From NCBI GenBank assembly GCA_951813605.1, contig OX638379.1, positions 3,528,062 through 3,592,061 on the forward strand: 64,000 nt of DNA. Reading direction: 5' to 3'. Shown here piece after piece: positions 27,585 to 37,008 of this stretch. The stretch is from an uncultured Bryobacterales bacterium. GTDB lineage: Bacteria > Acidobacteriota > Terriglobia > Bryobacterales > UBA6623. Below the pieces are notes generated by a model. It searched no databases. It worked only from the letters and a program-made list of their open reading frames with translations, and had not been told where the DNA came from. Position numbers and translations under genes: made by a program. Numbering within the stretch: the first letter of the stretch is position 1; each line of letters opens with the position of its first letter.

Positions 27585-28373
27585 ATGCGAGTCGCACGGC
27601 TTTCCGCTCTGACGCGGCGGTCGTTCGCGCTCGCCGCGGCCGGAACGGCGTCGATGAGGGCCCTGGGAACACCAACTGTCCGCGCGCTGACGTTCGATGT
27701 GTTCGGCACGGTCGTGGACTGGCGCTCGACTATCGTGCGGGAGTGCGAGGCGCTGGGCCGCGCGAAGGGCCTTGACATCGATTGGGCCGCGTTCGCCGAC
27801 GCCTGGCGCGACGGATACGGTCCGGCGATGAGCCGCGTCCGCCGGGGCGAGTTGCCCTGGAAGACCATCGACGAGCTGCACCGGATCATTCTGGACGGGC
27901 TCTTCGGGCGCTTTGGCATCGATGGCCTGGACGAATCCGAGAAAGACCGTCTGAACAGGGTCTGGCACCGCCTCGACCCGTGGCCCGACGCGGTCCCGGG
28001 GCTCGCGCGGCTCAAGGAGAAGTACATCGTCGCGTCACTGTCCAACGGCAACGTGGCGCTGCTCGTGAACATGGCGAAGCACGCTGGCCTGCCTTGGGAC
28101 GCCGTGCTATCGGCCGAGCTGGCCGAACGCTACAAGCCGGATCGCAAGGTGTACCTCAAGGCCGCCGCCCTGCTCGGCCTGGTGCCGGGAGCAGTCATGA
28201 TGGTGGCAGCCCACAAAGGCGACCTGCGGGCCGCCGCGGCAGCCGGCTTGCGGACCGCGTTCGTGCCGCGCCCGCAAGAGCGCCCAAACCGCCGGATCGA
28301 CCTTGCGTTCGACGAGGCTTTCGACGTGAACGCCACGGACTTCCTCGAGCTCGCCGCCCAGCTAGGGGCATAG
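27585..28373 (+). CDS. HAD-family type II haloacid dehalogenase
   Basis: 262 aa. The core has the type II 2-haloacid dehalogenase signature: LTFDVFGTVVDWR with nucleophile Asp38, ASLSNGN, a lysine in ERYKPDRKVY and VAAHKGDLRAA. These enzymes hydrolyse short 2-haloacids; many acidobacterial members have unknown substrates. The start at 27585 is fixed by the adjacent -10 box. An unusual twin-arginine-like N-terminus (SALTRRSFALAAAGTASM) precedes the fold, suggesting export, which is rare for this cytoplasmic family. Confidence 0.88.
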   Translation: MRVARLSALTRRSFALAAAGTASMRALGTPTVRALTFDVFGTVVDWRSTIVRECEALGRAKGLDIDWAAFADAWRDGYGPAMSRVRRGELPWKTIDELHRIILDGLFGRFGIDGLDESEKDRLNRVWHRLDPWPDAVPGLARLKEKYIVASLSNGNVALLVNMAKHAGLPWDAVLSAELAERYKPDRKVYLKAAALLGLVPGAVMMVAAHKGDLRAAAAAGLRTAFVPRPQERPNRRIDLAFDEAFDVNATDFLELAAQLGA

Positions 28374-28444
28374 GGAGGAGGACGAGGCGCGGGGCTCTGT
28401 AACCTCGGAGGGCAATACCTGCCCATGAAAGTTAGCGAGTACCC

Positions 28445-29218
28445 GTGTTCGAGCAAGCGCTAGCCGACGAATCGCGCGGGCGGCAGGGATGGAGCTTTGC
28501 CGGGTCCGTGGCCCTGCAGGCCGCTGGGCTCGCGTTTCTAGTCGTCCTGCCGCTCCTGAACACGTATGAAATCGACCTAGGCGCTTGGGCGAGCGCCACC
28601 TTCCGCATAGCGGTCCCTCCTCCGCCGGCGCCGGCGCCGCCCCGCGCGGCCCCGGCCAAGGCGCCAGTGCCAGTGCGCTACGAGGCGGATTTCCGCATGC
28701 CGTCGGCGATTCCCGACCAAGTCGCGATCCTCCACGAAATTGGAATGCCGCTTTCTCCAATTGGCGGCCAAGCGGCTCCGCGGGGCTTGGACGGCGGTCT
28801 GGGCGCGCCCGGTGTCGCGGGAGTGCTCGGCATCATCCCGACGGAGAGCGACTCCCCTCCGCTGCCACCTCCGGTCCGCGTCGGCGGCCGGATCCAAAAC
28901 GCCCGCCTGCTGCATAAGGAGCTACCCGTCTACCCGCCCGAGGCGATCGAGCAGCTCGTCACCGGCCTGGTCAAGCTCGAGGCGATCATCGGCGTGGACG
29001 GCGCGGTTCGCAACCTGCAGCTGGTCGAAGGCCATCCCATGCTCGCAAGCGCCGCGATGGACGCTGTCGCCCAGTGGAAATACCGTCCCACCCGCTTGAA
29101 CGGGCGGGTCGTCGAGGTCGTCACGCTGGTCGACGTCAGATTCAACCTGACCGTCATTGACGAAAAGGAAATCAAGCGCCGTCGGCGACAGGCATTGCGG
29201 GACGCCCGCGCGAAATGA
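28445..29218 (+). CDS. TonB-family energy transducer
   Basis: 257 aa. One membrane segment near the N-terminus (VALQAAGLAFLVVLPLL) is followed by a Pro/Ala-rich periplasmic stretch (VPPPPAPAPPRAAP). The C-terminal TonB domain spans about 160-250 (YPPEAIEQLVTGLVKLEAI, VDGAVRNLQLVEGHPMLA, AAMDAVAQWKYRPTRLNG). It would pass proton-motive energy to outer-membrane receptors such as the three Oar-like proteins in this window. ExbB/ExbD genes are not adjacent. The start is GTG. Confidence 0.85.
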   Translation: MFEQALADESRGRQGWSFAGSVALQAAGLAFLVVLPLLNTYEIDLGAWASATFRIAVPPPPAPAPPRAAPAKAPVPVRYEADFRMPSAIPDQVAILHEIGMPLSPIGGQAAPRGLDGGLGAPGVAGVLGIIPTESDSPPLPPPVRVGGRIQNARLLHKELPVYPPEAIEQLVTGLVKLEAIIGVDGAVRNLQLVEGHPMLASAAMDAVAQWKYRPTRLNGRVVEVVTLVDVRFNLTVIDEKEIKRRRRQALRDARAK

Positions 29219-29313
29219 GGGGCTGAGTCACAGGCGGCCGCGGCGACGAATCCGAAGACACGGGCGGAGCGTCCGACGACTGCGCCAAGGCAGGGCGGTG
29301 CGAACAGCCGAGG

Positions 29314-30726
29314 TTACGCGATGATCTCGCGGATCAGGTTCCCATGCACGTCGGTCAGACGCATGTCGCGACCGCTGTGATGGTAGGTCAGCTTCTCGTG
29401 ATCCAATCCCATCAGGTGCATGATCGTGGCATGCAGGTCGAAGGTGGACTTGCGGTTCTCGATGGCCTTGTAGCCGAAATGGTCGGTCGCGCCCACTACG
29501 GTGCCGCCCTTGACGCCGCCGCCGGCCAGCCACACCGTGAAGCCGTACGGGTTGTGGTCGCGTCCGTCCAGACGCTGGCTGATTGGCATGCGCCCGAACT
29601 CGCCGTGCCAGACGATGAGGGTCTCGTCAAACAGCCCGCGCTGCTTGAGGTCGGCAATCAGACCCGCGATCGGGCCGTCCGTCTCGCCCGCGTGCATGGT
29701 ATGGAAGTACTTCAGCGACCAGTGCTGGTCCCAGGTCGGCTCGTGGTTCCCGCCTCCCGAATACAGCTGCACGACCCGCACGCCCCGCTCGACGAGCCGC
29801 CGCGCCATCAGCGCCTGGCGTCCGAAGTACATGGTGCGCTTGTCGTCCAAGCCGTAGAGCTTGCGGGTCGCCTCGCCCTCCTTGGAGATGTCGATCGCCT
29901 CCGTCGCGTGAACCTGCATGTTGTACGCAAGCTCGTATGACTGGATGCGCGCCGACAGCTCGTTGTCCTCCGGATTGAGGGCGAGGTGCTCGCGGTTCAG
30001 GTCCCGCAGCAGGTCCAGCCACTTGCGCTGGCGCGTTCGGCTGATTTCCTTGGGCGGCCGCAAGTCGACGATAGGATCCCCCGTCGACCGGAACTGCGTG
30101 CCTTGGTACGCCGCCGGCATGTACCCCGCCCCCCAGTTCGGCTGGCCGTTGATGGGACCGCCCCGGTGGTCCGTGAAGACCACGTAGCCGGGCAGGTTCT
30201 GGTTCTCCGAGCCAAGGCCGTAGGTGAGCCAGCTGCCGACGCTCGGATGGCCCGCGAGGACCGTGCCGGTGTTCATCTGGTACAGCGCCGGGCCGTGGTC
30301 GTTGGACGCGGTGTACATCGAACGGATCACCGCCATGTCATCGACATGACCGGCGACCTTCGGGAACAGGTCGGAAACCTCGATGCCGCTCTGCCCGTAC
30401 TTGTTGAACTCCCAAGGCGAAGGCATCAGCCCGCCGGGGTTCCCCTGCGAGACGACGACCTCTCCAACGCCGGACATGACCTCGCCCGCGTACTTCCCGA
30501 GTTCGGGCTTGGGATCGAACGTGTCGACCTGACTCGGCCCGCCGTAGCAGAAAATCGAGATAACGCTCTTCGCTTTCGGCGCGAAGTGGGGAACCGGATT
30601 CCCGTTCCCCTGCGTTCCCGCCTGCGCCCGGTCGCCCGCCGCCACCGCGGCGAAGCCGACGTTGGCCAGGCCTCCTCCCAAGACTTTCAACAGGTCTCGA
30701 CGGTTCAGTGCAACTGCCGGCATCAT
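29314..30726 (-). CDS. DUF1501 secreted protein
   Basis: 470 aa. The start at 30726 (ATGATG) gives a twin-arginine signal (LNRRDLLKVLGGGLANVGFA) and avoids overlap with the upstream gene; an AGGA lies about ten bases before it. DUF1501 motifs include KSVISIFCYGGPSQVDTFDP, RSMYTASNDHGPALYQMNTG, HPSVGSWLTYGLG, ERGVRVVQLYSGGGNHEPTW, WHGEFGRMPISQRLDGRDHN and GLDHEKLTYHHSGRDMRLTD. The fold is related to alkaline phosphatase; the role is unknown. It is normally the partner of a PSD1/DUF1553 cytochrome gene, but here its neighbour is L-fuconate dehydratase and the PSD1 gene lies 20 kb away. Confidence 0.9.
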   Translation of the reverse strand: MMPAVALNRRDLLKVLGGGLANVGFAAVAAGDRAQAGTQGNGNPVPHFAPKAKSVISIFCYGGPSQVDTFDPKPELGKYAGEVMSGVGEVVVSQGNPGGLMPSPWEFNKYGQSGIEVSDLFPKVAGHVDDMAVIRSMYTASNDHGPALYQMNTGTVLAGHPSVGSWLTYGLGSENQNLPGYVVFTDHRGGPINGQPNWGAGYMPAAYQGTQFRSTGDPIVDLRPPKEISRTRQRKWLDLLRDLNREHLALNPEDNELSARIQSYELAYNMQVHATEAIDISKEGEATRKLYGLDDKRTMYFGRQALMARRLVERGVRVVQLYSGGGNHEPTWDQHWSLKYFHTMHAGETDGPIAGLIADLKQRGLFDETLIVWHGEFGRMPISQRLDGRDHNPYGFTVWLAGGGVKGGTVVGATDHFGYKAIENRKSTFDLHATIMHLMGLDHEKLTYHHSGRDMRLTDVHGNLIREIIA

Positions 30727-30754
30727 GGGAAATACAGTCCTACCGAGACTAAGT

Positions 30755-32047
30755 TTAGCGCACGCCCCCGGACGCGCCAAACTCGTACAGGGCCAGCGAC
30801 TCGGCCCGCATCTCGATGCTGTAGCCCGGCTCTTCGGGAGGCAGGTAATTCCCGCCCCGCATCGAGACGGGACTGGCGAAGTGCTCGTGCAGGTGGTCGA
30901 CGTACTCGAGCACCCGCCCGTCCAGGCTCCCGGAAACGCAAATGTAGTCTATGAGGGCGAGGTGCTGCACGTACTCGCACAATCCGACGCCGCCGGCGTG
31001 CGGGCACACCGGCTTGCCGAACTTGGCCGCGAGCAGCAGCACGGCAAGAACCTCGTTGACCCCGCCGAGCCGGGTCGAGTCGATCTGCACGTAGTCGATC
31101 GCATCGGCCTGCAGGAACTGCTTGAACAGCACCCGGTTTTGGCACATCTCCCCTGTCGCGACGGCGATGCCGTGGGGCTTGAGCGCTTCCCGAATCGCCT
31201 TGTGCCCCAGCACGTCGTCGGGGCTGGTCGGCTCCTCGATCCACAGCGGACGGAACGGAGCGAGATCCCTCATCCAGTCGATGGCCTCGGCGACGTCCCA
31301 GACTTGGTTGGCGTCCGTCATCAGGGCGCTTTCGGGGCCAATCTCCGCCCGGATGATGGCGCAGCGCCGCCGGTCGTCCGCCCGGTCGCGACCGACCTTG
31401 ATCTTGAACCGGCTCCATCCTCGGGCGAGGCCTTCGCGGCAGAGCTCCCGGATCTTGTCGTCGGAATATCCCAGCCAGCCGGCGGAGGTCGTGTAAGCGG
31501 GGTAGCCTTCCGCCCGCATCCGGTCAGAGCGCCGGGCCTTTCCGTCGGCTCGCCGCTCCAGGATGGCCAGCGCCTCGGAAGGACTCAGGGCGTCGGTGAG
31601 GTATCGGAAGTCGATGAGCCGGACGAACTCGGCTGGCGTCAGGTCCGAGACCAGGCGCCATACCGGCTTGCCCTCGCTCTTCGCCCAAAGGTCCCAGACG
31701 GCGTTCACGATCGCCGCCGTCGCGAGATGCACAGCGCCCTTGTCCGGACCGATCCACCGCAGCTGGGAATCGCCGGTGACACGCTTCCAGAACGCGCCCA
31801 TGTCCGCTGTGAATTCCTCGAGCGACCGCCCGCAGACCAAGGGCGCCATTGCCCGGACGGCCGCGACGACAATCTCCGTCCCCCGCCCGAGCGTGAAGGC
31901 CAGGCCGTGGCCGCTTGCCCCGGTGTCTGTCTCCAGAACGACATAGGCCGCGGAATAGTCGGGATCGGGGTTCATTGCGTCGGAACCCGACAGGTCCTGG
32001 GAAGTCGGGAAGCGGATGTCGCGGACGTGCAGGTGCGTGATCTTCAT
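30755..32047 (-). CDS. L-fuconate dehydratase
   Basis: 430 aa enolase-superfamily enzyme that dehydrates L-fuconate to 2-keto-3-deoxy-L-fuconate in L-fucose breakdown. The N-terminus is strikingly like characterised FucD (DIRFPTSQDLSGSDAMNPDP, YSAAYVVLETDTGASGHGLA). Catalytic features: KxK in RFKIKVG, metal ligands in MTDANQVWDV, WIEEPTSPDD and ATGEMCQNRV, and the base histidine in VCPHAGGVGLCEYVQHL. The length equals the family norm. Fucose is a common component of sulfated polysaccharides, in line with the sulfatase in this window. Other fucose-pathway genes are not seen here. Confidence 0.92.
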   Translation of the reverse strand: MKITHLHVRDIRFPTSQDLSGSDAMNPDPDYSAAYVVLETDTGASGHGLAFTLGRGTEIVVAAVRAMAPLVCGRSLEEFTADMGAFWKRVTGDSQLRWIGPDKGAVHLATAAIVNAVWDLWAKSEGKPVWRLVSDLTPAEFVRLIDFRYLTDALSPSEALAILERRADGKARRSDRMRAEGYPAYTTSAGWLGYSDDKIRELCREGLARGWSRFKIKVGRDRADDRRRCAIIRAEIGPESALMTDANQVWDVAEAIDWMRDLAPFRPLWIEEPTSPDDVLGHKAIREALKPHGIAVATGEMCQNRVLFKQFLQADAIDYVQIDSTRLGGVNEVLAVLLLAAKFGKPVCPHAGGVGLCEYVQHLALIDYICVSGSLDGRVLEYVDHLHEHFASPVSMRGGNYLPPEEPGYSIEMRAESLALYEFGASGGVR

Positions 32048-32077
32048 TGGTAATCCAGTGCGACGGCGACCGGGGAT

Positions 32078-32500
32078 TCACTCGGCGGCTTGCAACTCCT
32101 CGGGGTCGGCACGCGTCTGATCGAAGTCCGGGAGCCAGCTGTTGGCGTGGTCGTATTTCCCGCCCTTGACCGAGAGCACGACAAAGGAGTACCACGGGCA
32201 GGAATGCTTCAGGTCGGTCTCGGAGAAGTAGGCGTCCGCGTCAGGGTGGGAGTGGTAGATGCCGATCAGGTCGAGGCCCATTTGCCGGGCGGCCTTGTCG
32301 GCGGCGAGAAGGCTGTCGTTGGACAGCTGGTAGAAGGCGTGCTGGGATCCCTCGGCCGAGTTCTGTAGCGGCATTGCCAAGCCGACGGACTTGCCCCTCG
32401 AGCCCGCCTTGCCCAGCATCGCGCCGACGCATTCATTGGGGTAGGACGCCTCCGCGTGCGCCTTCATGACGGCGAATGGAATCCTGCCTATCCGTAGCAT
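32078..32500 (-). CDS. JAMM/MPN-type metallopeptidase (Mec-like)
   Basis: 140 aa Zn peptidase of the JAB1/MPN+ family. The metal and catalytic residues are complete: Glu23 (YPNECVGAML) and the HxHP-x6-S-x2-D motif (YHSHPDADAYFSETD; His83, His85, Ser93, Asp96). Bacterial members cut after the C-terminal Gly-Gly of small ubiquitin-like proteins; Mec of Mycobacterium releases cysteine from CysO. The cysteine synthase gene lies 7 bases upstream on the same strand, matching the mec-cysM pairing. No cysO/moaD-like gene is next to it. Confidence 0.88.
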   Translation of the reverse strand: MLRIGRIPFAVMKAHAEASYPNECVGAMLGKAGSRGKSVGLAMPLQNSAEGSQHAFYQLSNDSLLAADKAARQMGLDLIGIYHSHPDADAYFSETDLKHSCPWYSFVVLSVKGGKYDHANSWLPDFDQTRADPEELQAAE

Positions 32501-32507
32501 GCTAGGC

Positions 32508-33443
32508 TCAATCGTCCCAGAACCGCTCGCTGAGGTACTTGTCCGCGCCGTCGCAGAGGACGGTGACGATCACGCCTTCGGTCAGAGTTCGCGCTAGTCT
32601 CATAGCCGCGAATACGTTGGCCCCGGAGGAGATGCCTACCATCAGGCCTTCCTCGCGGGCCAGCCGACGAACCATCTCGTAGGCGTCCTCGGTATCCACG
32701 AAGACGTCCTCGTCAGCTAGTGCCGGATCGTATATGGCCGGCTGCATGGCCGTGGCCATGTGCTTGAGGCCTTCAAGGCCATGGAATCCGGTAGAAGGCT
32801 GCATCGAGACAATTCGCACAGTGGGCTGTCTCGCCCGCAGGTAGCGTCCCGTGCCCATCAGCGTTCCGCTCGTGCCCATGCCAGCCACGAAATGGGTCAC
32901 CTCACCCCCGGTCTGGCGCCATATCTCCGGTCCGGTCGTGTTGTAGTGGGCCTGCCAGTTGGCAGGATTGTCGTATTGGTCCGGGTAGAAATACCGCTCC
33001 GGGCTCTCCTCGTACTCGGCTCGGCAGGCTCGGATCGCCCCGTCCGTCTGGAGGGCCGGATCCGTAAACACGAGCTCCGCACCGTAGGCCGCGAGGATCC
33101 GCTTGCGCTCGGGGGACGCGTTGCGCGGCAGGAACAGCTTGACGCGGTAGTTGCGCGCCGCACCGATCATGGCGTACGCGATGCCCGTGTTGCCGCTCGT
33201 GGCGTCCACGATCGTGCGACCAGCCTGCAGCGATCCATCGAGCTCGCCGGCGCGGATCATGCTCGCGGCGGGACGGTCCTTGACCGAGCCGCCGGGATTG
33301 AGGTGCTCCGCCTTCGCGTAGATGCGGACACCCGGGCTCTTTCCGGTGACCCGGGCTAACCGGATCAAGGGAGTGTTGCCGATCAAGTCGAGAATGCCTC
33401 GTCGGCCAAGCTGGATCGGACTGGGCACAGCGCGTGCAGCCAT
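32508..33443 (-). CDS. cysteine synthase (CysM-type)
   Basis: 311 aa PLP-dependent beta-replacing enzyme that makes cysteine from an activated serine and a sulfide donor. The PLP lysine is Lys55 in NPGGSVKDRPA; the phosphate and substrate loops are DATSGNTGIAYAM and AGMGTSGTLMGTGRYL; GISSGAN lies near the C-terminus. The sequence FLPRNASPERKRILAAYGAE fits the CysM/CysK2-like group. Being paired with a Mec-like peptidase, it may use a thiocarboxylated sulfur-carrier protein instead of free sulfide. That is inference from gene order. Confidence 0.9.
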   Translation of the reverse strand: MAARAVPSPIQLGRRGILDLIGNTPLIRLARVTGKSPGVRIYAKAEHLNPGGSVKDRPAASMIRAGELDGSLQAGRTIVDATSGNTGIAYAMIGAARNYRVKLFLPRNASPERKRILAAYGAELVFTDPALQTDGAIRACRAEYEESPERYFYPDQYDNPANWQAHYNTTGPEIWRQTGGEVTHFVAGMGTSGTLMGTGRYLRARQPTVRIVSMQPSTGFHGLEGLKHMATAMQPAIYDPALADEDVFVDTEDAYEMVRRLAREEGLMVGISSGANVFAAMRLARTLTEGVIVTVLCDGADKYLSERFWDD

Positions 33444-33795
33444 GGAGAATCGGGGAAGGCGCGGCAGCCGACCCGCCGGGACCCCGGAACGGGTACCCAG
33501 CTCTTATCTTAAGAATTCCCGCAGCAACGTGCAGATACCCATCGTCACACCCAGTCCCGGAGCTGTGTTGGCATTCCTGCTCCTAGACCAAGCGTTGGCT
33601 TCGGGAAAGAAACTACCAAGGTGATCCAACTGCTACTGGGTGCGGACATTGCCGATGAGGAGGCGACTAGACAACAGGGCCGACGCCCGCCGCGCCGCCG
33701 ACCAAAGAATCCTCTTCCAGAGTTCGGATGTATGATACCTCTGGACAAGGCTTGCGGTGGAGATCCTTGCCAGGCAATAGGAGGTGCAGTCCAAC
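33444..33795. other. divergent intergenic region
   Basis: About 350 bases between cysteine synthase and receptor 2. TATGAT at 33728-33733 is a possible -10 for the receptor. No gene is supported. Confidence 0.35.
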
Positions 33796-36700
33796 ATGAA
33801 GTTCAAATCCTTTCTGACCGTCGCGATCATGCTCGCCGCAACCGTTGCGGCGTCATACGCTCAAAGCCTATTCGGCACGATCCTGGGAACTGTTTCCGAT
33901 CCCGCCGGCGGAGTTATTCCTGCAGCGGAGGTGACGATCCTCAACAACGCCACGAACGCAGTAAGAGTCCTGCAGACCAATGCAGTCGGGAACTTTGAGG
34001 CGCCGGCGTTGCCTGTCGGCGTCTATGATATCTCCTTCGCGGCCGACGGTTTTAGGCGCACGGTCCGGGCCGGTCAAATCCTCCAAGTGGACCAACGCCT
34101 GCGGCTTGACGTGAGCCTGACGGTCGGCGAGGTGACGGAGACGGTGGAAATCACAGCGATGGCTCCGTTGATCGAGACCGAAACGGCCTCCCAAGGAACC
34201 GTCGTCGACAACGCTCGCATCGTCGAGCTGCCGCTGAACGGGCGGGACTTCCGGCAACTCGCCGTCCTCGGGCCGGGTGTCATCGCGGCGCCTCCGGGCT
34301 CGGGCGGGAGATTCTCAGTAGCCGGGACGCGCGGGCTGAGCAACAGCTTCATGCTCGACGGCGCCACGAATACCAATGTCAACGCCAATGTAACTTACGT
34401 GAATCCGTCGATTGACTTGATCCAAGAGTTCAAGATCCAACGGAACACTTTCAACGCCGAATACGGTCGCGGGGCAGCCCAGATTAACGTCGTCACTCGA
34501 TCGGGAACCAATGACGTGCGCTTCACGCTGTTTGAGTTCATCCGCAACGACAAGATTCAGGCGCGGAACTTCTTCGATCGCCAGAAACCAGCCTTCCGGC
34601 GCAATCAGTTCGGCGGCACAGTCGGTGTGCCGGTGATCAAGGATCGTGTTTTCGCCCTGTTCAACTACGAAGGGCTGCGTCAGCGCGCTCCAAGCACTCT
34701 GTTTGGGGGAGTGCCGACGATGACGGAATTCACGGGCGATCTCTCAGGCCGACGTGCTGCGATTCGCGATCCGATCACACGCGATCCGTTTCCGAACAAG
34801 CAGATTCCCGCCTCTCGAATCAATCGGCTTTCCGTGGACTACCGAGAATTCATTCCCGCAACGGAAGATCCGTTGGGGACCTTTGGCCGGGGACGTAACG
34901 TCGTCAAGGCTGTGAGCTCGCCAAACGACCGCGGCCAATGGACTGCCAAGGGCGATGTCCACTTCAGCCAGAGCGTCAATGGTTTCGTGCGCTACACCTC
35001 GAATGACCCGATCTCATACAGACTGGGGCTCAACGAGTATTTTGATCGAAACGTCGACCAGCGTCAGCACAACGCCGTGGCGGGTTTGAATTGGATGGTC
35101 GGACCTCGGATCATTAACGAGTTTCGAGCGAGCTACTCCATGCACCGGCTCCTGGCCAACCCCCTGATCGCCGGTACGACCCAGCGCAATTTCGCCCGCG
35201 AGCTAGGGCTAAGGAACTTGCTCAGTGGAGAAGTTCCGGACGCTAATGGGATACCTGCAGTCAGAATCACGGGTTTCACCGCCTTCAACGCATCGTCCTG
35301 GATCACGCAGCGGATGGAAACATTCTCGTGGGTCGACAACGTCTCCTATATCACCGGAGCCCACACGCTCAAATTCGGCGTCGATATCCGCCAGGTAATG
35401 TTCGACATCCGCAACATCGGGGCCACGAATGGGAGCTTCGCATTCACAGGGACTTTTAGTGGCGACTCGATCGGAGACTATTTGCTCGGACTGGCTCGCT
35501 CTGCGGGCGCAACCGCGCCCCCTGGGGCGGACGGCGTCAACCTCAGCAACTTCTGGATGGGCTTCGTGCAAGACGATTGGCGGGTGTCGCCAAAACTGAC
35601 GGTCAGCCTTGGGTTGCGTTACGAGTTCGCCGAACCGTTCGAGAATACCCGCGGACGCATTTCGCTGTTCGACGTTGGCTTCCCTGGTGGCCGCATCATC
35701 TATCCGGCGGCAGCGGAGTATTTCGTGCCGGGCGAGGGGTTTCTGCCCAGCGAGACGGGCGACCCGCTGGCCCGCAAGGGCCTCTATAAGCCCGACCGCA
35801 ACAACTTCGTCCCGCGATTCGGGTTCGCCTGGCGGCCCTTCGGCGGCAACCGCACGGTGTTTCGAGGAAGCTACGGCATCTTCATCGAGGCGCCGAACGA
35901 AAACAACAACATCATGAGCATCGGCAACACGCCGCATGTCGTGAAGCAGAGCATCAGAAACGACGTTACCAATCCCAATATTTTCTGGTCCGACCTGTTC
36001 CCTGCGGCCCAGCCGGCCGGCTTTGCGAGCGTATCCTCGCTTTCGGAGGATCTGCCGATGGGCTACTTGCAGCAGTGGAGCTTCAACATCCAGCGCGAGC
36101 TTGCCCGCAATCTCGCATTCGAGATCGGCTACATGGGTAACAAGGGGACCCAACTCGATCAACGCAGGCACATCAACCAGGCAATTCCTGACGTAGATCC
36201 CACGAACCCTACGCCGATCCGCACGCGCGTCCCTTACCCTGCGTTTGCATCGGGGATGGGGTTCTTCGACCGAACCGGTTACTCCGACTATCATTCGCTG
36301 ATAACGCGCCTGGAACGGCAATTCGACAACGGCATGTCGTTCTTGGCCGCGTACACCTTCTCGAAGATGATTGACAACTCGTCGTATGCGGGAAACATCG
36401 GCTCGCAGCCGAACTTTCCGCAGAATTCCAACAACCTTGACGGTGAGAAGGGCCTGTCGTTCTTCGATGTGCCGCACCGCCTCGTCGTGAGCTGGCTGTA
36501 CGATCTGCCATTTGGCAAAGGGCAGGCCTACCTGCAGTCGGGACCGTTGAGTCACATTCTTGGCGGCTGGCAGGTGAACGGGATCTTTCAAGCGCAATCC
36601 GGCAATCCTTGGCCTGTCGTCATCTCGGGCGACCGCGCCAACGTGGGGGCCGGCAACCAGCGGGCCGATGTGGTGGGCGATCCGTTCCCATCCGGTTTTA

Positions 36701-37008
36701 AACGGGGCGGCACACAGCGCCTGGCGCTGAATCCTGACGCTTTCGCCATTCCCGCTCGAGGTACTTTCGGCAACAGCGGCCGCAACATCATTCGCGACGC
36801 CGCCCTGAACAACTGGGACGTAGGTATCTTCAAGAACTTCACGGTGGCTGAGAAGTTTCGGTTCCAATTCCGAACGGAATTCTTCAACGCCTTCAACCAC
36901 ACCCAGTTCCAGCGCTTCGTCAACAACCGCAGTCGCCCGGCCTTCGGCGTGTGGAACAGCGCTCGGGCAGCGAGGACGCTGCAATTCGGTTTGAAGCTGA
37001 TTTACTAA
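33796..37008 (+). CDS. Oar-like TonB-dependent receptor 2
   Basis: 1070 aa outer-membrane receptor. AGGAGGT (33779-33785) lies 10 bases before the ATG at 33796, which opens a signal peptide (MKFKSFLTVAIMLAATVAAS, cleavage near SYA-QS). The regulatory domain spans about 25-110 (GTILGTVSDPAGGVIPAAEV), the plug contains IVELPLNGRDFRQLAVLGPG and FNAEYGRGAAQINVVTRSGT, and the barrel ends LQFGLKLIY. Conserved Oar-like segments such as GNHSLKFG-type (AHTLKFGVDIRQ), FVQDDWRVSPKLTVSLGLRY and FQFRTEFFNAFNHTQF are present. It is distinct from receptors 1 and 3, so ligand ranges may differ. Confidence 0.92.
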   Translation: MKFKSFLTVAIMLAATVAASYAQSLFGTILGTVSDPAGGVIPAAEVTILNNATNAVRVLQTNAVGNFEAPALPVGVYDISFAADGFRRTVRAGQILQVDQRLRLDVSLTVGEVTETVEITAMAPLIETETASQGTVVDNARIVELPLNGRDFRQLAVLGPGVIAAPPGSGGRFSVAGTRGLSNSFMLDGATNTNVNANVTYVNPSIDLIQEFKIQRNTFNAEYGRGAAQINVVTRSGTNDVRFTLFEFIRNDKIQARNFFDRQKPAFRRNQFGGTVGVPVIKDRVFALFNYEGLRQRAPSTLFGGVPTMTEFTGDLSGRRAAIRDPITRDPFPNKQIPASRINRLSVDYREFIPATEDPLGTFGRGRNVVKAVSSPNDRGQWTAKGDVHFSQSVNGFVRYTSNDPISYRLGLNEYFDRNVDQRQHNAVAGLNWMVGPRIINEFRASYSMHRLLANPLIAGTTQRNFARELGLRNLLSGEVPDANGIPAVRITGFTAFNASSWITQRMETFSWVDNVSYITGAHTLKFGVDIRQVMFDIRNIGATNGSFAFTGTFSGDSIGDYLLGLARSAGATAPPGADGVNLSNFWMGFVQDDWRVSPKLTVSLGLRYEFAEPFENTRGRISLFDVGFPGGRIIYPAAAEYFVPGEGFLPSETGDPLARKGLYKPDRNNFVPRFGFAWRPFGGNRTVFRGSYGIFIEAPNENNNIMSIGNTPHVVKQSIRNDVTNPNIFWSDLFPAAQPAGFASVSSLSEDLPMGYLQQWSFNIQRELARNLAFEIGYMGNKGTQLDQRRHINQAIPDVDPTNPTPIRTRVPYPAFASGMGFFDRTGYSDYHSLITRLERQFDNGMSFLAAYTFSKMIDNSSYAGNIGSQPNFPQNSNNLDGEKGLSFFDVPHRLVVSWLYDLPFGKGQAYLQSGPLSHILGGWQVNGIFQAQSGNPWPVVISGDRANVGAGNQRADVVGDPFPSGFKRGGTQRLALNPDAFAIPARGTFGNSGRNIIRDAALNNWDVGIFKNFTVAEKFRFQFRTEFFNAFNHTQFQRFVNNRSRPAFGVWNSARAARTLQFGLKLIY

